64,000 nt of DNA, taken from the NCBI GenBank assembly GCA_024516155.1, contig JAJJXM010000011.1, positions 62,001 to 126,000 on the forward strand, read 5' to 3'. A model generated the notes under the pieces. The model did not search any database and was not told where the DNA came from. It saw nothing but the letters and a program-made list of their open reading frames with translations. The stretch is from Pyronema omphalodes (lineage: Eukaryota; Ascomycota; Pezizomycetes; Pezizales; Pyronemataceae). Shown piece by piece: positions 11,214-24,600 of this stretch; position 1 is the stretch's first letter; each line of letters begins with the position of its first letter. A program made the position numbers and the translations under genes.

Positions 11214-11908
11214 TTTGATGTTGAATGTGTGATGATTTGGTGACGCGATTTGAGGGCCACGAAAGGTTTCAGGAAGGTGGGGTGCCAGGCACAAGCGAGG
11301 GCTATTGAGCCGCTTGTGTCATAGACGAATAATAGGTTCGCCTGGTGTTGCAGCGAACTTGCATAAGATCTGATTACAGGGATTGTTATCTAGAGTTATC
11401 TAGATCATAGATCCCCGTGATATGTAGCAATCCAGGTTCGGAACAGAGCCGGGAAAGCTTCAAGGGGGATCATCGAGCCAACCGCCGAACTATCTCGAGG
11501 CTATGATACTCTGGGCTTTATCGGGCTTCGTCAAGCATAAAATCACGGTTTTTTAGGATTAAAATGGAATAGTATATCTGCGCTTAAGGCGCGGTGGGAC
11601 AAGGCTACATAAATTCCAACCAATCTGCAATAACCACAACAGCAATTTCATGCAGGAATCCTATCTCAGCTGGAACTCCCCTTCCTTCAAATCCTCCGGC
11701 ACAAGATGTGGCGTTAATGTGGATCTTCGGCGAATGGATGTGCTTTTACAGTTCGCAAGCCGTTTACGATGCGGGATGAGGGGAATATAAACTGGCGTTA
11801 AGCCGGACTTTTGGGGTGCGTGGGTAGAGTGATTATCTACAGAGATCGACGAACGAAGACGCAGGACGAAGAAAGACAGAATACACAGCCTGAGCACAAA
11901 GTATCGCG
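11214..11908. promoter_or_regulatory. Divergent promoter region
   Basis: Shared upstream space of the helicase (minus) and the RS-rich protein gene (plus). No coding features. TCTAGAGTTATCTAGATC repeats near 11390 contain GATA-type hexamers; no defined operator is claimed. Confidence 0.4.
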
Positions 11909-12877
11909 ATGGAGTACCGCTCGACTAAAAAGCCCAAAAAGCCCTCCAAATACCATGCCACCAAAGACAGCGAAAGGCACCACCACGACCTGGAATACGG
12001 TTCTATCTGTTCCGTCTGTCGTTCTCACTGTCAGCATGACCACGACCACGACTTAAACACAGTCTCAAATCCCAAACCTCGCCGACGCCGAAGCCGAAGT
12101 ACTTCCGAGCACCGCTATCAGGACGAATCAAAGACCTCTCGCCGTCATCGTTCCAAACGCAGCCATTCCCGCTCCTCCTCCGAACACCGCCGAGATCGTC
12201 ATTACTACCGCTACAGAGACCCTCCTTCACTGCCTTTCACAGTCCTCTCTCTCCTCTCCTCCTCCGTAGAAATTGTATCCGGCTTAATCCGTCTACATGA
12301 ATCTGCCAGCTGGCTCTATTACCACTGGCAATCTTCTGACGAAGCTGCAGCTGAATTTCCGGACTTGAGTGAGGCTACTAGCAGGTATGATAATCCAAAG
12401 AAAAAACTACGGTTAAGGGATCAGATAAGGAGTCACCAGGAGGGTATTATGAATCGAAGCAGTAAAGTGCTGGAAACTGCTTGGGATTTTCCTAGTCTGA
12501 GACCAAGGCTACCAACTCTGGCACGACTACCACGACTTCCTCGGCTGTCCAAGCTTTCTTGTCTGCGAGGCCCTACACGAGTAGGATTATTTTTATTCTT
12601 TGTCTGTGCAATGGTGGGGAGATATGTTAATGGTCTCATAACGCAACTAGTCGAGGGGATTAATGAAAAAGTTACGAGAAAGACGTTGGTGAAACTTAGA
12701 AGGTTCAGTTTGATATATACGTTGGTGCTGAGTTTGCAGATGTGTGCGGCGATGATGGCGGGGAAGCCAGGGCCTTTATTTTCCTATTGGCTTGGAGGGG
12801 TTTTGGTGAAAAAGGTGTTGCCAAGGATGGAAAGACGGGATCTGAGGACGGGAGGAGGAAATTTTCCGGTGCTGTAG
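11909..12877 (+). CDS. Hypothetical membrane-associated protein with His/Arg-Ser-rich N-terminus (322 aa)
   Basis: Single exon. Residues 1-105 are very polar, rich in Lys, His, Arg and Ser (runs of RRRRSRS and RSKRSHSRSSSEHRRDR type), with CSVC...HCQHDHDHD that could bind metal. The middle is helical; residues about 225-245 and 268-295 are hydrophobic enough to be membrane segments. It ends with a basic tail. I do not recognise a family. The ATG at 11909 is the first in a frame without upstream extension. The localisation (membrane with a basic cytosolic head) is inferred from composition only. Confidence 0.6.
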   Translation: MEYRSTKKPKKPSKYHATKDSERHHHDLEYGSICSVCRSHCQHDHDHDLNTVSNPKPRRRRSRSTSEHRYQDESKTSRRHRSKRSHSRSSSEHRRDRHYYRYRDPPSLPFTVLSLLSSSVEIVSGLIRLHESASWLYYHWQSSDEAAAEFPDLSEATSRYDNPKKKLRLRDQIRSHQEGIMNRSSKVLETAWDFPSLRPRLPTLARLPRLPRLSKLSCLRGPTRVGLFLFFVCAMVGRYVNGLITQLVEGINEKVTRKTLVKLRRFSLIYTLVLSLQMCAAMMAGKPGPLFSYWLGGVLVKKVLPRMERRDLRTGGGNFPVL

Positions 12878-13787
12878 GGGGTGATGATGATTTTCCCTGC
12901 TGGATATCGGGGACAGGAGTTATAAAGGCAGTATCGATGTTTATATATATGTCATAATCGGTATTAATCAATAATCGTGGATTTAAGCAAGCGGTGCCTT
13001 ATGAGCCATGGCACGGCTCAGTCATATCTATGATTGTTAATCTATGCAAACTTATTCAGGACTGAGTACATGGGGACGAATTACGGATATCTCTCGACTC
13101 CGTCACATTGGCACGTAGTTGCTACGCGAGTGTGTTGGTAAAACACCTACGAGCACATCCCAAAGTTTCAGGCCTGAAGTGTTTTTCTATTGAACACCAG
13201 TGAGCCTTGTTACTGACCCTGCTTACAGCAGAGCCATGGTTTTTGGGTGCTATGGAGATCGAAGAACTCATGACGCATCACCTGAAGTGCCGTAGATGAT
13301 TGATTATCCATGCCCCACGCATCATTACGTCGCGAAAATGGCTCATGTCACATTTCTCTAGCTCCCCTTGGCCCTCATCAAACAGCGTTATCAGTATACA
13401 CTCTCCCCCATACCCGGTAGACTCTGCCGGGACAAGTAACATACAAATAGGGCTGACACCGACCCCGGGCAATCACTCGTCCGCTTCCTTTCACCTGCCA
13501 GATCCCTTGTTTTTTTTATTGATGGTCGCCAACGATAGGTGGACATAATGATAAATATTCAATTGGATCCATTATATAACAAACCGGAATCTGCATTACA
13601 ATTTATAGCCTTACTCTTTGTCGTCTTGTGTTAACAAAACCCCAAACTTCCCAACTCCCTTCTCCCCACCTTTATTTCCTCAGGCACCAGGACTTAAGAT
13701 CGACAATACCATTACCGGCTATTCAGTATCACCTATACGTGTTACCTTCATTCCGAATCATTCATTCGCCTTCATCAACCATCAACC
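12878..13787. other. Intergenic spacer
   Basis: Between two plus-strand genes. Short frames occur on both strands, none with features. The segment from about 13620 on is pyrimidine-rich, as in the 5' leader of the next gene. Confidence 0.45.
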
Positions 13788-14087
13788 ATGTTCACCCTCA
13801 CCCTCGCCCGCCCCATCAAACACAACTCCTCCCTCCCCACCACTCTTCCCACCCCAACAGAATTGGAAACAGCAACAGACTGCCACCTCTGTGACTACGT
13901 AATAATCGGCGAAAATACAGAGTTCCATCAACACATGGCATCCGAACATTCTTCGGGGTTATGTTATAAACCAAAACATCCTGCGCATCGGGATTATGTG
14001 GATCCCAAGGGATATGCGGGTATTTATGGGAAGGTTCAGGGTGGATTGGTGGTGTTGGAGTGTGGGTGTATGGGGAGGGAGATTTAG
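13788..14087 (+). CDS. Small Cys/His-rich protein (99 aa)
   Basis: Single exon. Residues about 32-54 read CHLCDYVIIGENTEFHQHMA and continue to SEH: a C-X2-C followed by His residues with C2H2-like spacing (C-X2-C-X13-H-X4-H is possible). A later ECGCMG near the C-terminus adds two Cys. It resembles a single zinc finger without a clear DNA-recognition linker, so a small zinc-binding protein is inferred. A pyrimidine-rich leader precedes the ATG. No family recognised. Confidence 0.5.
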   Translation: MFTLTLARPIKHNSSLPTTLPTPTELETATDCHLCDYVIIGENTEFHQHMASEHSSGLCYKPKHPAHRDYVDPKGYAGIYGKVQGGLVVLECGCMGREI

Positions 14088-15047
14088 CAGGAGAATGAGA
14101 GTTGTGGAATTTTGCTTTTGTTGTGTTGAAGCTTAGTTGTTTGTAATCCTTTGAAGTGTTTTAATCACTGTAAATCACCGTCATCGTACAGCTCGTCATG
14201 AAACTGTGACCCTCGACAAGTTACAATCACCTGCTCTTACCCCAAGCCTGTGTTAAGCTCTCCAGTAATCCAGCTAATCCACATCGTGAGCAAAATATTC
14301 TACCCCGCTAGAATCTAATTTAATGCCTTCACCCAAGAGGAATTGGATTACTTACCATAACAAAATTAAATCAAGCTTGTCACAATACTGGATATCATAC
14401 ATATACCCATCCCCACGGCGTACACCTTAAACAAATGACCCAAGCTTGGAAAGTTATAAACACATCCATCTTAGCTCTCTTATATGAATTTCCATACTGT
14501 AAACGGAAGATTAGCTTATCACAGGTAAGAAATGTACATAGTATCACATAAAATGTCACTCGATGAGGGTTGATGTAGGAAAGTCGAGTGATGGTGCATG
14601 CTTAATACATCATCTAGATCTACCCGATGATTTCGTGTCTTGTGGTGGCTAGTTGGTAGGAATAATTACAGCAACTTACTTAGAAAAAAAATTGATGTAT
14701 CTATGCTTTCTCCGCTCCAAAGGTATCTTAGAACAAAGATAATATAAAAGAGTTGTCAGCATCATCAGCAATCCTGTCAAAAATCCGACGTCTATGTGAT
14801 ACTTTGTCCTGTTAAGTATCAAGTGCATTATATCACGTTGTCACGAAGTACGTACACAATCGATGAAAAGAAGCGGAAAACTGAGCACGGATTGATGAAC
14901 TATGAAAACTTCCATTAAGGATTACGATCTTGTATTACAGAAGAGGTATATATATCTATCTATCTGTATCCGCTGTATCTGCACATAGAAAATTCCTTCC
15001 CAACACATATATAATTATATCCCAAGCCATTAATCTTTATCCAACGC
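14088..15047. other. Intergenic spacer
   Basis: Convergent 3' space between the small Cys/His gene and the wall-protein gene; AT-rich, with a short TATC/TATCTATC tract near 14945-14970. No gene seen. Confidence 0.5.
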
Positions 15048-17530
15048 CTATAACATAACAAATACACCACAAACCACCGCCAAAAGTAAAGCGCAGAAAC
15101 TATTCACCACCTTTGATACCGCCGAATTTGGTGACATGCCAGTGTATGATGCTAAGGGAGCCAAGCCTGTCCTCGTGCTATTGCCTGTTGTAAAGTTCTG
15201 ATTCGAAGTTTCAGGAAACGCCATTGACGGCTGAGCCAAATAATTCGAAACTGTCGAAGGAGCAATTGGAGGCAATACTGAGTCGGAGATAAGTGTTGAG
15301 CTAACCAATAATGTAGTTGGGCTGCCTGTGGAGGGAGAAGCTTGTATAGGTGCTGACATTGAGGATCCCCCGGGTGAGCCTGAAAATGAAGGAGGCGTAA
15401 CAATGGTCGTAGACGGGGAATTGACGGAGGAGGGTGAGAGCGGAGATGGAATGTTAGGGGATGGCATGGAAGAGAATGGCATGTTAGGAGATGGTGTAGA
15501 AGAGGTGGCCATGGGAACACCGGGTAGTGCCATTGAGTTGGAAGGTATAAACGAAGGAGCCATGGCGTTAGATGAGGTGGGAGAACCGGGAATTGGAGGG
15601 TTTGTGGTAGGGTTCTTCGCGGCTTCCGTGCCAGAAACTGCAGGAATAGGCACAAGTGGCGACATAGAGAGAGCAGCCGATGGGGAAACTACAGGGGAAG
15701 AAGGTGGGGGTAAACCGCCTGACCCCATGACTATTGAAGGAGACTGTGACGGTGCAGGATTTATACTTGGTAATCCTGACGCGGTTGGAGAGTTAATCGA
15801 TGGTGATTGCACAGCTGAGCTTGTTGGCAATTGCCAATTTGAGGGCATCTGCACTGGCGAATTTGAGGGCATCGGTGCTTGTGAATTCGGGGGCATTGGT
15901 GCTTGTGAATTTGAGGGCATCTGCACTGGCGAATTTGAGGGTATCGGTGCTTGTGAATTCGGGGGCATCTGCACTGGCGAATTCGAGGGCACCGGTGATT
16001 GTGAATTTGAAGGCATCGGCAGTGGCGTATTTGAAGCCGACTGCTGCTGTGAAGATGAGGCCGATGGTTGCTGTGAAGGTGAGGTTGATGGTGGTTGTGA
16101 AGGTGAAGTTGATGGTGGTTGTGAAGATGATGCCGATGGTGGTTGTGAAGGTGAGGTTGATGGTGGTTGTGAAGGTGAAGTCGATGGTGGTTGTGAAGGT
16201 GAAGTCGATGGTGGTTGTGAAGGTGAGGTCGATGGTGGTTGTGAAGGTGAGGTAGATGGTGGTTGTGAAGGTGAGGTCGATGGTGGCTGTGAAGGTGAAG
16301 TCGATGGTGGTTGTGAAGGTGAGGTCGATGGTGGTTGTGAAGGTGAAGTCGATGGTGATTCTGAAGGTGAAGTCGATGGTGGTTGTGAAGATGAAGTCGA
16401 TGGTTGTTGTGAAGAGGAGGGTGACGGCTGTTGCGAAGGTGAGGTCGGCGGTGGTTGATTAGTCGTTGGTTGATTTTCAGGAGCTTTCGTTGTAGAGGGA
16501 TTGGGTTGAGGTGCTGGAGGAGCAATTGAGTTGCAGAAACTGGAGAAGTCTCCAAATAATTGTCGAGCCCCTTCAGGTAGCTCTCCCCCGCACGCACCAG
16601 CACAAGCCCCATTCTGTGCCCTAAATCTCGAATCTGCGTTACAAATCTCGGGTTGCTTTCCCATACTCATGACTTCATTTACAGCGTTCTCTGTGCGTTA
16701 CCAGTAAGTATATAATCAAACATTCGAAAAGAGAATGACATACGGCACTTTGACAAGCAATTCGCTGATCTTCCTCTTCCTTCTCCTAAGCTTGCATTAA
16801 TATCTAATTCCGTTTTACCTCCTAGTTCCACATCTGCTTTTCCGCCCAATTTCAGTGGTCCCACTTTCCCTTTTGCATCCAAGTCCAATAACGGCTGTCG
16901 TTTATAAACTGGAACTGAAACTGAAAGGGACAGTGCTAGATTTCCAGAAGGAGAAATCCGGTTTCCCAACAACCATTGCTCCGATACGGTATTATTGGCC
17001 CGGTAGAATACACTGTTGTCCAGTCCAAATTCATAAGGGTCCAACACATAGTACGGAGGTAGTAAAGGAATTATGTGTTCTGTAATATCTTGGTCTGGGT
17101 TTATCTCTTTGGGTTTGGGAGGCTCGGGTGCCCTGTAACAATCCTCGGGATTACAGACGAATTCAAGTTCTGGAAGCGGCTCAAATTCACAGTAGGGGCG
17201 GTCGTTGGGACGGCAGATAAAACCTGGTGGGCATCCCAGAAAATAGTTATTCGGGATGTGCGGACGTGGATGTGGTTCTGCTGTGCGCCTCGGACATCGA
17301 TTGTCCACAGTTTTGGTTTTGAGTGGTACTGGTTCGTGTGCTGGGGATGGCGTACCATATGCCGAGGAGAGGGAATCAACCGCTGGAGATTTGTAAATAT
17401 CACTGTCGTAGTTGGCCGCCGTGTTGTCATTCCCAGAGATGTCGGTGAGTCCCTGAACATTTGTTACTCCGCCCAAGAGCAACCCTATGTTCAGGAGAAT
17501 TGCCATCGAAGTAGCAGAACCTCCAAGCAT
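15048..17530 (-). CDS. GPI-anchored cell-wall protein with Pro/Ser repeat stalk (809 aa)
   Basis: Two exons, complement(15048..16690, 16744..17530). The 53-nt intron (GTATGT...CACAG, phase 1) fuses ...NCLSKC to QNAVNEVMSMGKQPEIC, keeping a Cys-rich region in frame. N-terminal signal peptide (about residues 1-27). The ectodomain has a Cys module (CPRRT...LGCPPGFICRPNDRPYC...CNPEDC) and, across the intron, a second module (CLSKC...EIC...CAGACGG...SFC). Then comes a long Ser/Pro/Thr stalk with about 15 SPSQPPST octads, then PSNSQAP/PSNSPVQM units. The last about 20 residues are hydrophobic, typical of a GPI signal. Such proteins are exported and linked to plasma membrane or wall glucan; the stalk is likely O-mannosylated. 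Specific ligand unknown. Confidence 0.8.
15835..16440. repeat. Coding minisatellites in the wall-protein stalk
   Basis: Two repeat blocks. From about 16040 to 16440 a 24-bp unit encodes SPSQPPST about 15 times with few changes. From about 15835 to 16030 imperfect 24-36-bp units encode PSNSQAP and PSNSPVQM. Copy number is likely to vary between strains. Confidence 0.8.
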
Positions 17531-19301
17531 TTTTTGGGGCCCAGAATCTTTGGGTTCTGACTGAGAAAAATGTTTTGGCGAAGAGCTGAATAGTATATTC
17601 CGGCTTTAATTATACCCCGAATCAGTTGTAAAGCGAAGAAAGAGTCGCAAAGTCAATTGGGACCATGAATTACTGAAAGAAACCCTTCGAGTCGTGGGAC
17701 AACCAGCAGCGCGTAGAAAAACAAGAAGTGGATCTACGTTGGGGAATCTAGCTGTTATATGTTTAATTTTCCACATCCTTTTACCCTAGCTTTAGCTATC
17801 TACCCCACAAATGCTGGTTAGGCATCAAAACGGAGGTAGGTGCATTGACACTATGGGACCCAAGTCGTAATTCGGATTTTTAGTATATTTCTGGACTAAC
17901 ACATGCACTTCTTACTTGAGTCGGAGGGTCGAAATGCATCTCAAATGCATATCGGGTGTAGGTGCAGTTGTTTGTTTGTCAAAATTACAAGGTGCCGTTT
18001 TCTACTACCTTGGCAAAATGCGCCTTAGAGGCCAGACAAAAATAAATACGCGCAGCAGCTTTATTCCGCTTCGATATTAATTTAAAGCCATGAGAGAATT
18101 ATGCTTTGTTTTCACAAATTCTCTTTCGCATGTTAGTCCTGAGCTTGTTGCGATTTATCCGTACTCAAAACTATCTGGCTGTGTATTGTCGTCGCCGGTA
18201 TGGAGTAGCTTGAAAGATGGTCCCGATAGAAGGAGTTTGCTAAATTCTTGACCAAAAATCCGTGAGATCAAATTTGATGTTGAGTATTGGGTAGTGAGTG
18301 GTGAGTGATCCAGCTCAGAGCCGTCTACATCATTTTCGGAGCCTACATTAACGAGTGCATACATCGATAAATGTTTAGAAACGTGCATTTGTATTTGGTA
18401 TTCCAATGGAGACAGGGGTATTTTTCGCAAGGAAAATCTCGTTGTAGCAGGAAATTAGACACCTTTGGCACACTCTGGGGCTGTCAATTGTTCAATTGTC
18501 CCCTTCCCAAGTACAACAGCTAAGCCTGGAAAATTGGAACTGATGACAAAATATTTTCGGCATGCCTAAGGTGCCCATGTATTTCTGAATATATTCAAAT
18601 AAAAAGCACTATTCTATTGGGATTGGGATGAGGCGTACATCAAGAATATACCCCTTTCACCCATAAGAAATGGTGCGCATTCAACTACGACGGTAAGGCC
18701 GTGTTTATCTACACTCACTTTTTTGTGATCGGCTAATACATAATTTCTTTATGAGCTAGTCGCCTAGCTGAAGCGCGCACCAACAGGGAATGGAGAAACA
18801 TCTTGACCGGACTAACTCTAGACTACTCTAGTCATTGAACTATCTCTCGACGAAGGAAAGTTAGAAGCGATCGGCTGATTGTACATAGCAGAAATCACTG
18901 CGTTAGGCACGAAGTGAGTATACCAGGATTGCCATCCCACCGCCGCGCACTTACTGCTCAATAGGAATGTCTCATGAGTTTATGTAGCTCCAAATGCAAT
19001 AGGGATATACACCAACACGCCCTATACGCCACCTTGCACGAATCAGAAGGGAGAGCGGGATGTATCAATTTTAGTGTCAAATTACAAGAAGCACCATTGC
19101 ATATCCAGATAGCGGTGGTGGGGTGCAGACGAGAATTTAAATTTCATCTGTCTCTTCCCATCTTATAAGCAGTTGTGACAATTCTTCTTACCCTTCTCTC
19201 AACTTTACAGATCATACAAGAACAAATTCTTTTCAGCACCTTAGTCGGAAAATCACCACACAATTAATATCAATAATAATAAGCCGAGTAGTCGACGCAG
19301 T
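17531..19301. other. Intergenic, divergent promoters
   Basis: Between the divergent wall-protein (minus) and Kelch (plus) genes. A 91-codon minus frame at 18155-18430 has no features. TTATAAGCAG at 19163 and a pyrimidine-rich stretch to 19210 look like the Kelch gene's core promoter and leader. Confidence 0.45.
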
Positions 19302-21697
19302 ATGAACCTCTACAAACTTATATGGGCACTGCCGTTAGTGTTGCCCGTGGAATCTGCCACAGTAGGAAAACGAATGACCCCCGAGTCTGGAGTCAAAGAC
19401 TTACAACCATGTGTCTTCTGGCGCCCACAAAGTAAGTTATTCACACTCCAGCCCATATCTTACCATGCTAACGCTCGCATTTTGCAGCTGCCTTAATTCG
19501 TGATACGATATATGTCGATGGAGGTCTTCGAGAGGGCAACATCCAGCCATCTGGAGAGTGGAGCGGTAAATACTTGCTTTCCGTAAATGGTGCCTACTAA
19601 TATTTTTGTAGATAGACTGAAGTTTTACAACGCAAAGCTATATGAAATAGACCTTAAGGTCCCATTTTCTGGAGCGGTGGTTGTAAAGAACCTATCAGCT
19701 GTCATAAGGGAAACCGAAAGTTCGGTAATAGTGAATCAGTATCGCAATGGACATATGCTGGCCAACCACAATGAGTTCGTTGTTTATGGAGGACTTTTGG
19801 ACGACACTGATACCATTAAACCGATGCCACCGGCAGATTATTATGTGGCCAGATACTTGCACTCGAGCAAGGAATTAACTCTAGCACAAGAACAATGGAA
19901 AGTTCTGGGACTGAAGGGTCTTACCAGATATCTCGCCGATGGAGCGTATGTGAATGTTCCATCTGAGAATAAAGGCTTTATCTTTGGTGGAAGCAGGGTA
20001 TGTTGATATGCATTTCCGCAATGAAATTGCTTACCAGTACTAGGCAAGCGATTGGGGCGAGATTACAGGAGTGGCAAACCTTGGAAAGGCATTTGCGGCA
20101 AATGTGACAACAAATCAGCTCATCGTGGCGAAGCTTGGATTGAACCGGGAATCTTGGGAGAACAAAACAGTCGACAGCACCAAAGTCCCTCCGCGTACTG
20201 GTGCAGAGTTGACGTGGCTTCCAACCGGACAAAATGGCGCGTTAGTTGCTTTTGGCGGTACAGAATTAAGTATCCATGATATTTTGAATGGAGGAAACGA
20301 TCCTAGCGTTTATAAAAACTTGGATAAAAGAGATCAGCGTTTCATGAAGAACGTTCATGTCTACGACGTTTCCAACGACAAGTGGTTTACACAAGAAACT
20401 ACTGGTGACATACCGCCACCAACTTCAGATTTCTGTTCAGTTGCCGTATCAGACAAAGATGGTAAAAATCACCAGGTATGTAGCGTCTTTCCACCCCATT
20501 TCTTGTTGTAACAATTTTAGATTTTCATTTACGGTGGAATTACATCTTATGGAGTTCTTGGTCCTAATGAAAGCTTCGATACGGTATACGCTCTCTCGAT
20601 ACCTGCTTTCAAATGGACTAGAGTATATGACGGGGTGCATAAAAGCAGACGTCATGGACATCGTTGCCATAAGGTCGCTGACAATTACATGATGGTCATC
20701 GGAGGAGCTCCATCCACTGCATATCAAATGCTAGGTAACTGTGTGGAGAGTGGGGACCTAGTAAAAATGTTTAACTTGAACACTCTTACTTTTGAAGCAG
20801 ATTATAACCCAGAAAATGCAGACAGCTACAAAATCCCTAAAAAGATCGTTGATGCAGTTGGCGTAGTGTATGTATCCTGTTATGTTAAGTCTCATGGAAT
20901 TCGACTAATAATACGTTAATAGACAAAAGCCTGCTCCTGGAATGGACACAGACTTAGGCACTCTCCTTCAAACGCAATACCCAGGGACTGTGAAGAATTA
21001 CTGGCCATTCGCAGCGTCTCATAAACCTGATACCTCGATCCCTAAAGGCGATAATGACTCCGGTTCAGGCGGAGGTTCACAGTCATCGCTTCCCAAGTAT
21101 GTTCCACCACTATTAGGCGTCATATTAGGCATCCTGGGCATTGCTATCATACTGTGTTCCGTTTTATTTTGGTTACGGAGTCGTAAGCACAAGCAAGAGC
21201 AGCGTCTTGCTTCGGACTCTGGTGCCAGCGCAGTGGTTAAGCGAAGGACATGGAGCTGGTTGATGAACGTTAATACCGACGAGAAAGGAGATTTCTACGC
21301 CCCAAGCGAGTCCGCCGTGAAGAGCCCGGTGCCCGACAGTAGTACAGTTCGTGGCAGACCTGCCCATGACACGTCAAATCCGGTTGAAGTACCGGGTGAC
21401 GGAGTTGTTCATGAGCTACCTGGTAATGTTTGCAAGATTTCTGTTTGAAATTCATGCCCGATACTGACCAGACAAGACACGACTGTTGTAGGGGAACTAC
21501 CGGTGAGGGATCAACGAACAGTCACTATCAACGATAACATCGAAGAAATTGCGCGGGACGGTACCATTTCAATTCGACCTCAAAGCCCGGCAATCTCGGC
21601 CGCCAGTCCATTGTTGATGACGCGACAAGACTCTGTTTTGTCGGCGGTATCTCCAGTAACTGAACGGAGCGATCCTCAGGATAATAGCCGTTCATAA
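19302..21697 (+). CDS. Secreted/membrane Kelch-repeat protein (692 aa)
   Basis: Seven exons: 19302..19431, 19488..19565, 19612..19997, 20044..20475, 20521..20867, 20923..21422, 21492..21697 (2079 nt). All introns are 45-69 nt GT-AG. A signal peptide covers about residues 1-18. Five Kelch-type blades show the double-Gly motif: FVVYGGLL, GFIFGGSR, ALVAFGGTE, IFIYGGIT and MMVIGGAP, so an extracellular beta-propeller of 5-6 blades is likely. After a Ser/Gly linker one membrane helix spans about residues 519-542, followed by basic RSRKHK and a cytoplasmic tail of about 150 residues rich in Ser/Pro. The layout suggests a cell-surface sensor or adhesion protein; the ligand cannot be told. The last exon is needed for the full tail; reading through its intron would stop earlier, at 21448. 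Confidence 0.85.
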
Positions 21698-24600
21698 CTT
21701 AAAGTATTTGTTTTTAATCTTAATCTTTCTTTCTACGAATATTCTTTGAACCGGCGTTTATTTTCGGTATTTTTTGGGAAACGGGGGGCCTAATCATTTT
21801 TTATATTTAAATCGATGGGTTAAATGGTCTGAATGTATCTACTTGTTTACATAATTTCTGTCCTCTTCTGTGGTCATGGAAAGTTTTCTTTATGTTCTGT
21901 AATCTTTGTGGATTCAGAATTCTAACATCAGTTGGCCATAAGCGATCTTTTAAGTTTTCGGCGATGTCCGTTGAATATGTATAACTGTGCGGATAATTTA
22001 TCATACAAACACATGCTCCACTCCCAGAGTAGAGTAATAACAACGTTACAAGTAATCAACAATACAGCTATCGATTACTATGCAAATAAAGAGTATCCAA
22101 ATATTTTGCGGCGGTTTAAAGTATCGACGCTTAAAATACTTTCAATGCGCAGATGATAACGAGTTCCTGTCGTGCTGTCTTCTTTTTTTTTTCGAAATGG
22201 CGAGTCAATGCCTCTAAAATTGCACTTGATAACGCGGTATGTATGTAGAATTTCTGCGCCGCAAAAAATCAACATAGTCCAGCGGGCTGTTTTAATTTCA
22301 ATGGTGGCTAACAAGGCTTCTAATTGAGCGCCGCAATGGCCAGGGATTGAATTCTTCATGATTCCGTTCAGTCTGCTTTTTCGTCAGATCACAGGTTCCA
22401 GAACAAACACTGATACTTCGTAGCGTAGATTTCCGTTGTGAAAGCAGAAAATTGAATCTTTATTTCCGCCTTGCGCTAGTGACTTGAATCATGACCAGTG
22501 CCATATCACACGACGCTGGAGTATTGGTTTGCTGATCGTTTCTGGATATGTTATTCGTACGTAACAAAAACCTTCCATCTTCACCCCAATCATTCACGAT
22601 ACCAAAGAGCGGGGCTTTTGACACTCTCCACATACTATTTTTTCGAGACCCATAATACATTTGCAGATTCTATTGATTGCACAAATCTGTGTGAATTCAA
22701 GGCTAAATATACCATGTGATTCATCATTTTCCATTCAGACCTGCAAGTAAACAAACAAGATCGAAATTTTCTGTTGGGTATGCACATACTGGAAAGAGTC
22801 TCCGCTGCCATCACTATCACCGCGCTAATATGTTTCAGACGACCCTTGCAACACCACGCATATGTGTTTGTTAGGTAAAGGCTTGTGGCGCGTTCGAAAT
22901 GTGGGGCCGGTATGAATGGAGCCATATTCCATGAATTGGCATCTGTGAAAAGGGTATTATTTAAAGTCAATTCAATTTCCACTTTCCAGGCATCGAAAAA
23001 CAAAGCGAATCGATGACCGGTCTCCCATCAAACTCGGCCACAGCTGGATCCTCACGTAGCATAATTTAAGCCACGTTTGTGTTACAGTTCTATAGAGCAC
23101 ATTTCTTCAGCATTGAAATGCTCAGGGAAAGGTACATCGGAAAACATTGCGATGCTAGGCAGACAAGTTCACATATATCATTTGTGACTTGTCGTCGGCT
23201 ACTTCGCCTATGTACGACGGGCTCTAGTTGCCAAGCTAAAGTTGTCCGGTTATTTAGCGGGGTGCTTGGAGACGTTCCGAAATGATAGCGCCGAAGCTAA
23301 CGGCTAAATCCCACACTAAAACAATCGCGCCGACGAGAAGCTTTCTTGGATTAGGTTATGATCGCAATATTAACCCCATAACGGAGTCCATAGTTTGGTA
23401 GCGGAATACACCGCGCCATCGATAGGGGAAAATGTTGTGTAATGATACAAATCGAGGTTTGTGCACAATCCACAAGCGAAATATTTGAAAAGTGAAGGTC
23501 GGAATATGTACGACTGTAGTCTTTTAACTTGTGCATTAAAGTGTTGAAGCCTCATTGCAAGTAGGCTCAATCATCTCATCTTTTCGGATACTGATATAAC
23601 GTGGCTGGAATCAATATCATGGAATTTCATTAAGAAAAAGGGGTACGGCTAGAGGGGGGTTCACCGGTTTATGCACATTCAACAGGGCTCAAAAAGTCAA
23701 TGAAGCTATAGTGATTCAGAGATAAAGCCATCGACATCAGATCCCATTAGTATGCCGATCATTAGTACCTATAGGACTCATCTCCGGAAATGTTATCTAA
23801 CAGTGTAAGTGCTAACAATCGATAGCTGTGCACGTTGGAGGTCAAACCTGCCAGTATAGCGCCATAGAGTAAGCCAAGCCAATCGGTAACGTTAGCGGGC
23901 TGGTATCCTGACTGCCTAGGATAGAAAGTTAGATTGCATAAGGAAGAGTAACAAGCGACGATTGTGGAGGCTGTTTTTTACTGATGAAAGTAGTTTTTGG
24001 CTCTCACCATCATAATCATTATGTATAGATTATTTGCTTGGTAATGGGATTACAGTCGAATATACAAAACGAAGTGCACAACAAACTCGGGAACAAACAA
24101 TCATAATCTTGATTCTTGAAATGTTGTTGATTCCAAGGCGTCTGTCAGCATGGTAGATGATTATAACCCTCGCTACAGTTAAGATGCACTTTATTCATGA
24201 ATAAAGACTTCGAGACGAATGTCTCCGCAAACCTAGAGTTTTGCCCTGATGTATCTATATCTGTTCGAAGGTGACTTCCAATCATTTGATCATAGTGGGA
24301 GTACCGAATTCTGAAATTTCAGCTTTCAAACAATTCCCAAAGATATTATCGCCAGACCCGAGGTACCAAATCCATCTCATCCCATCTCAGCCCTATCATG
24401 CGTCTCATTATAGTCTTGCATAACCCTCAACTACTCAACACATAGTTCCACCGCGAGTCATGGTATATCTTTTCCTACAAACTAACGCTATAAGTATTAT
24501 TTAGCGTTTCTGTTTTCTTTTTGGTTTCGTATTTTCAATTACCATACCATATTTGATGCCATTTATATAAAGCACTATGGCAATATCCTGGAGCTATCTA

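Noticed and set aside
15328..16458. 376-codon plus-strand frame with GCEGEVDG repeats, and other frames in 15150-16620
   Set aside because: Antisense or shifted shadow of the Pro/Ser repeat stalk; the minus frame has the signal peptide, intron and GPI end.
18155..18430. 91-codon minus-strand frame
   Set aside because: No domain, signal or splice partner; lies in a divergent promoter region.
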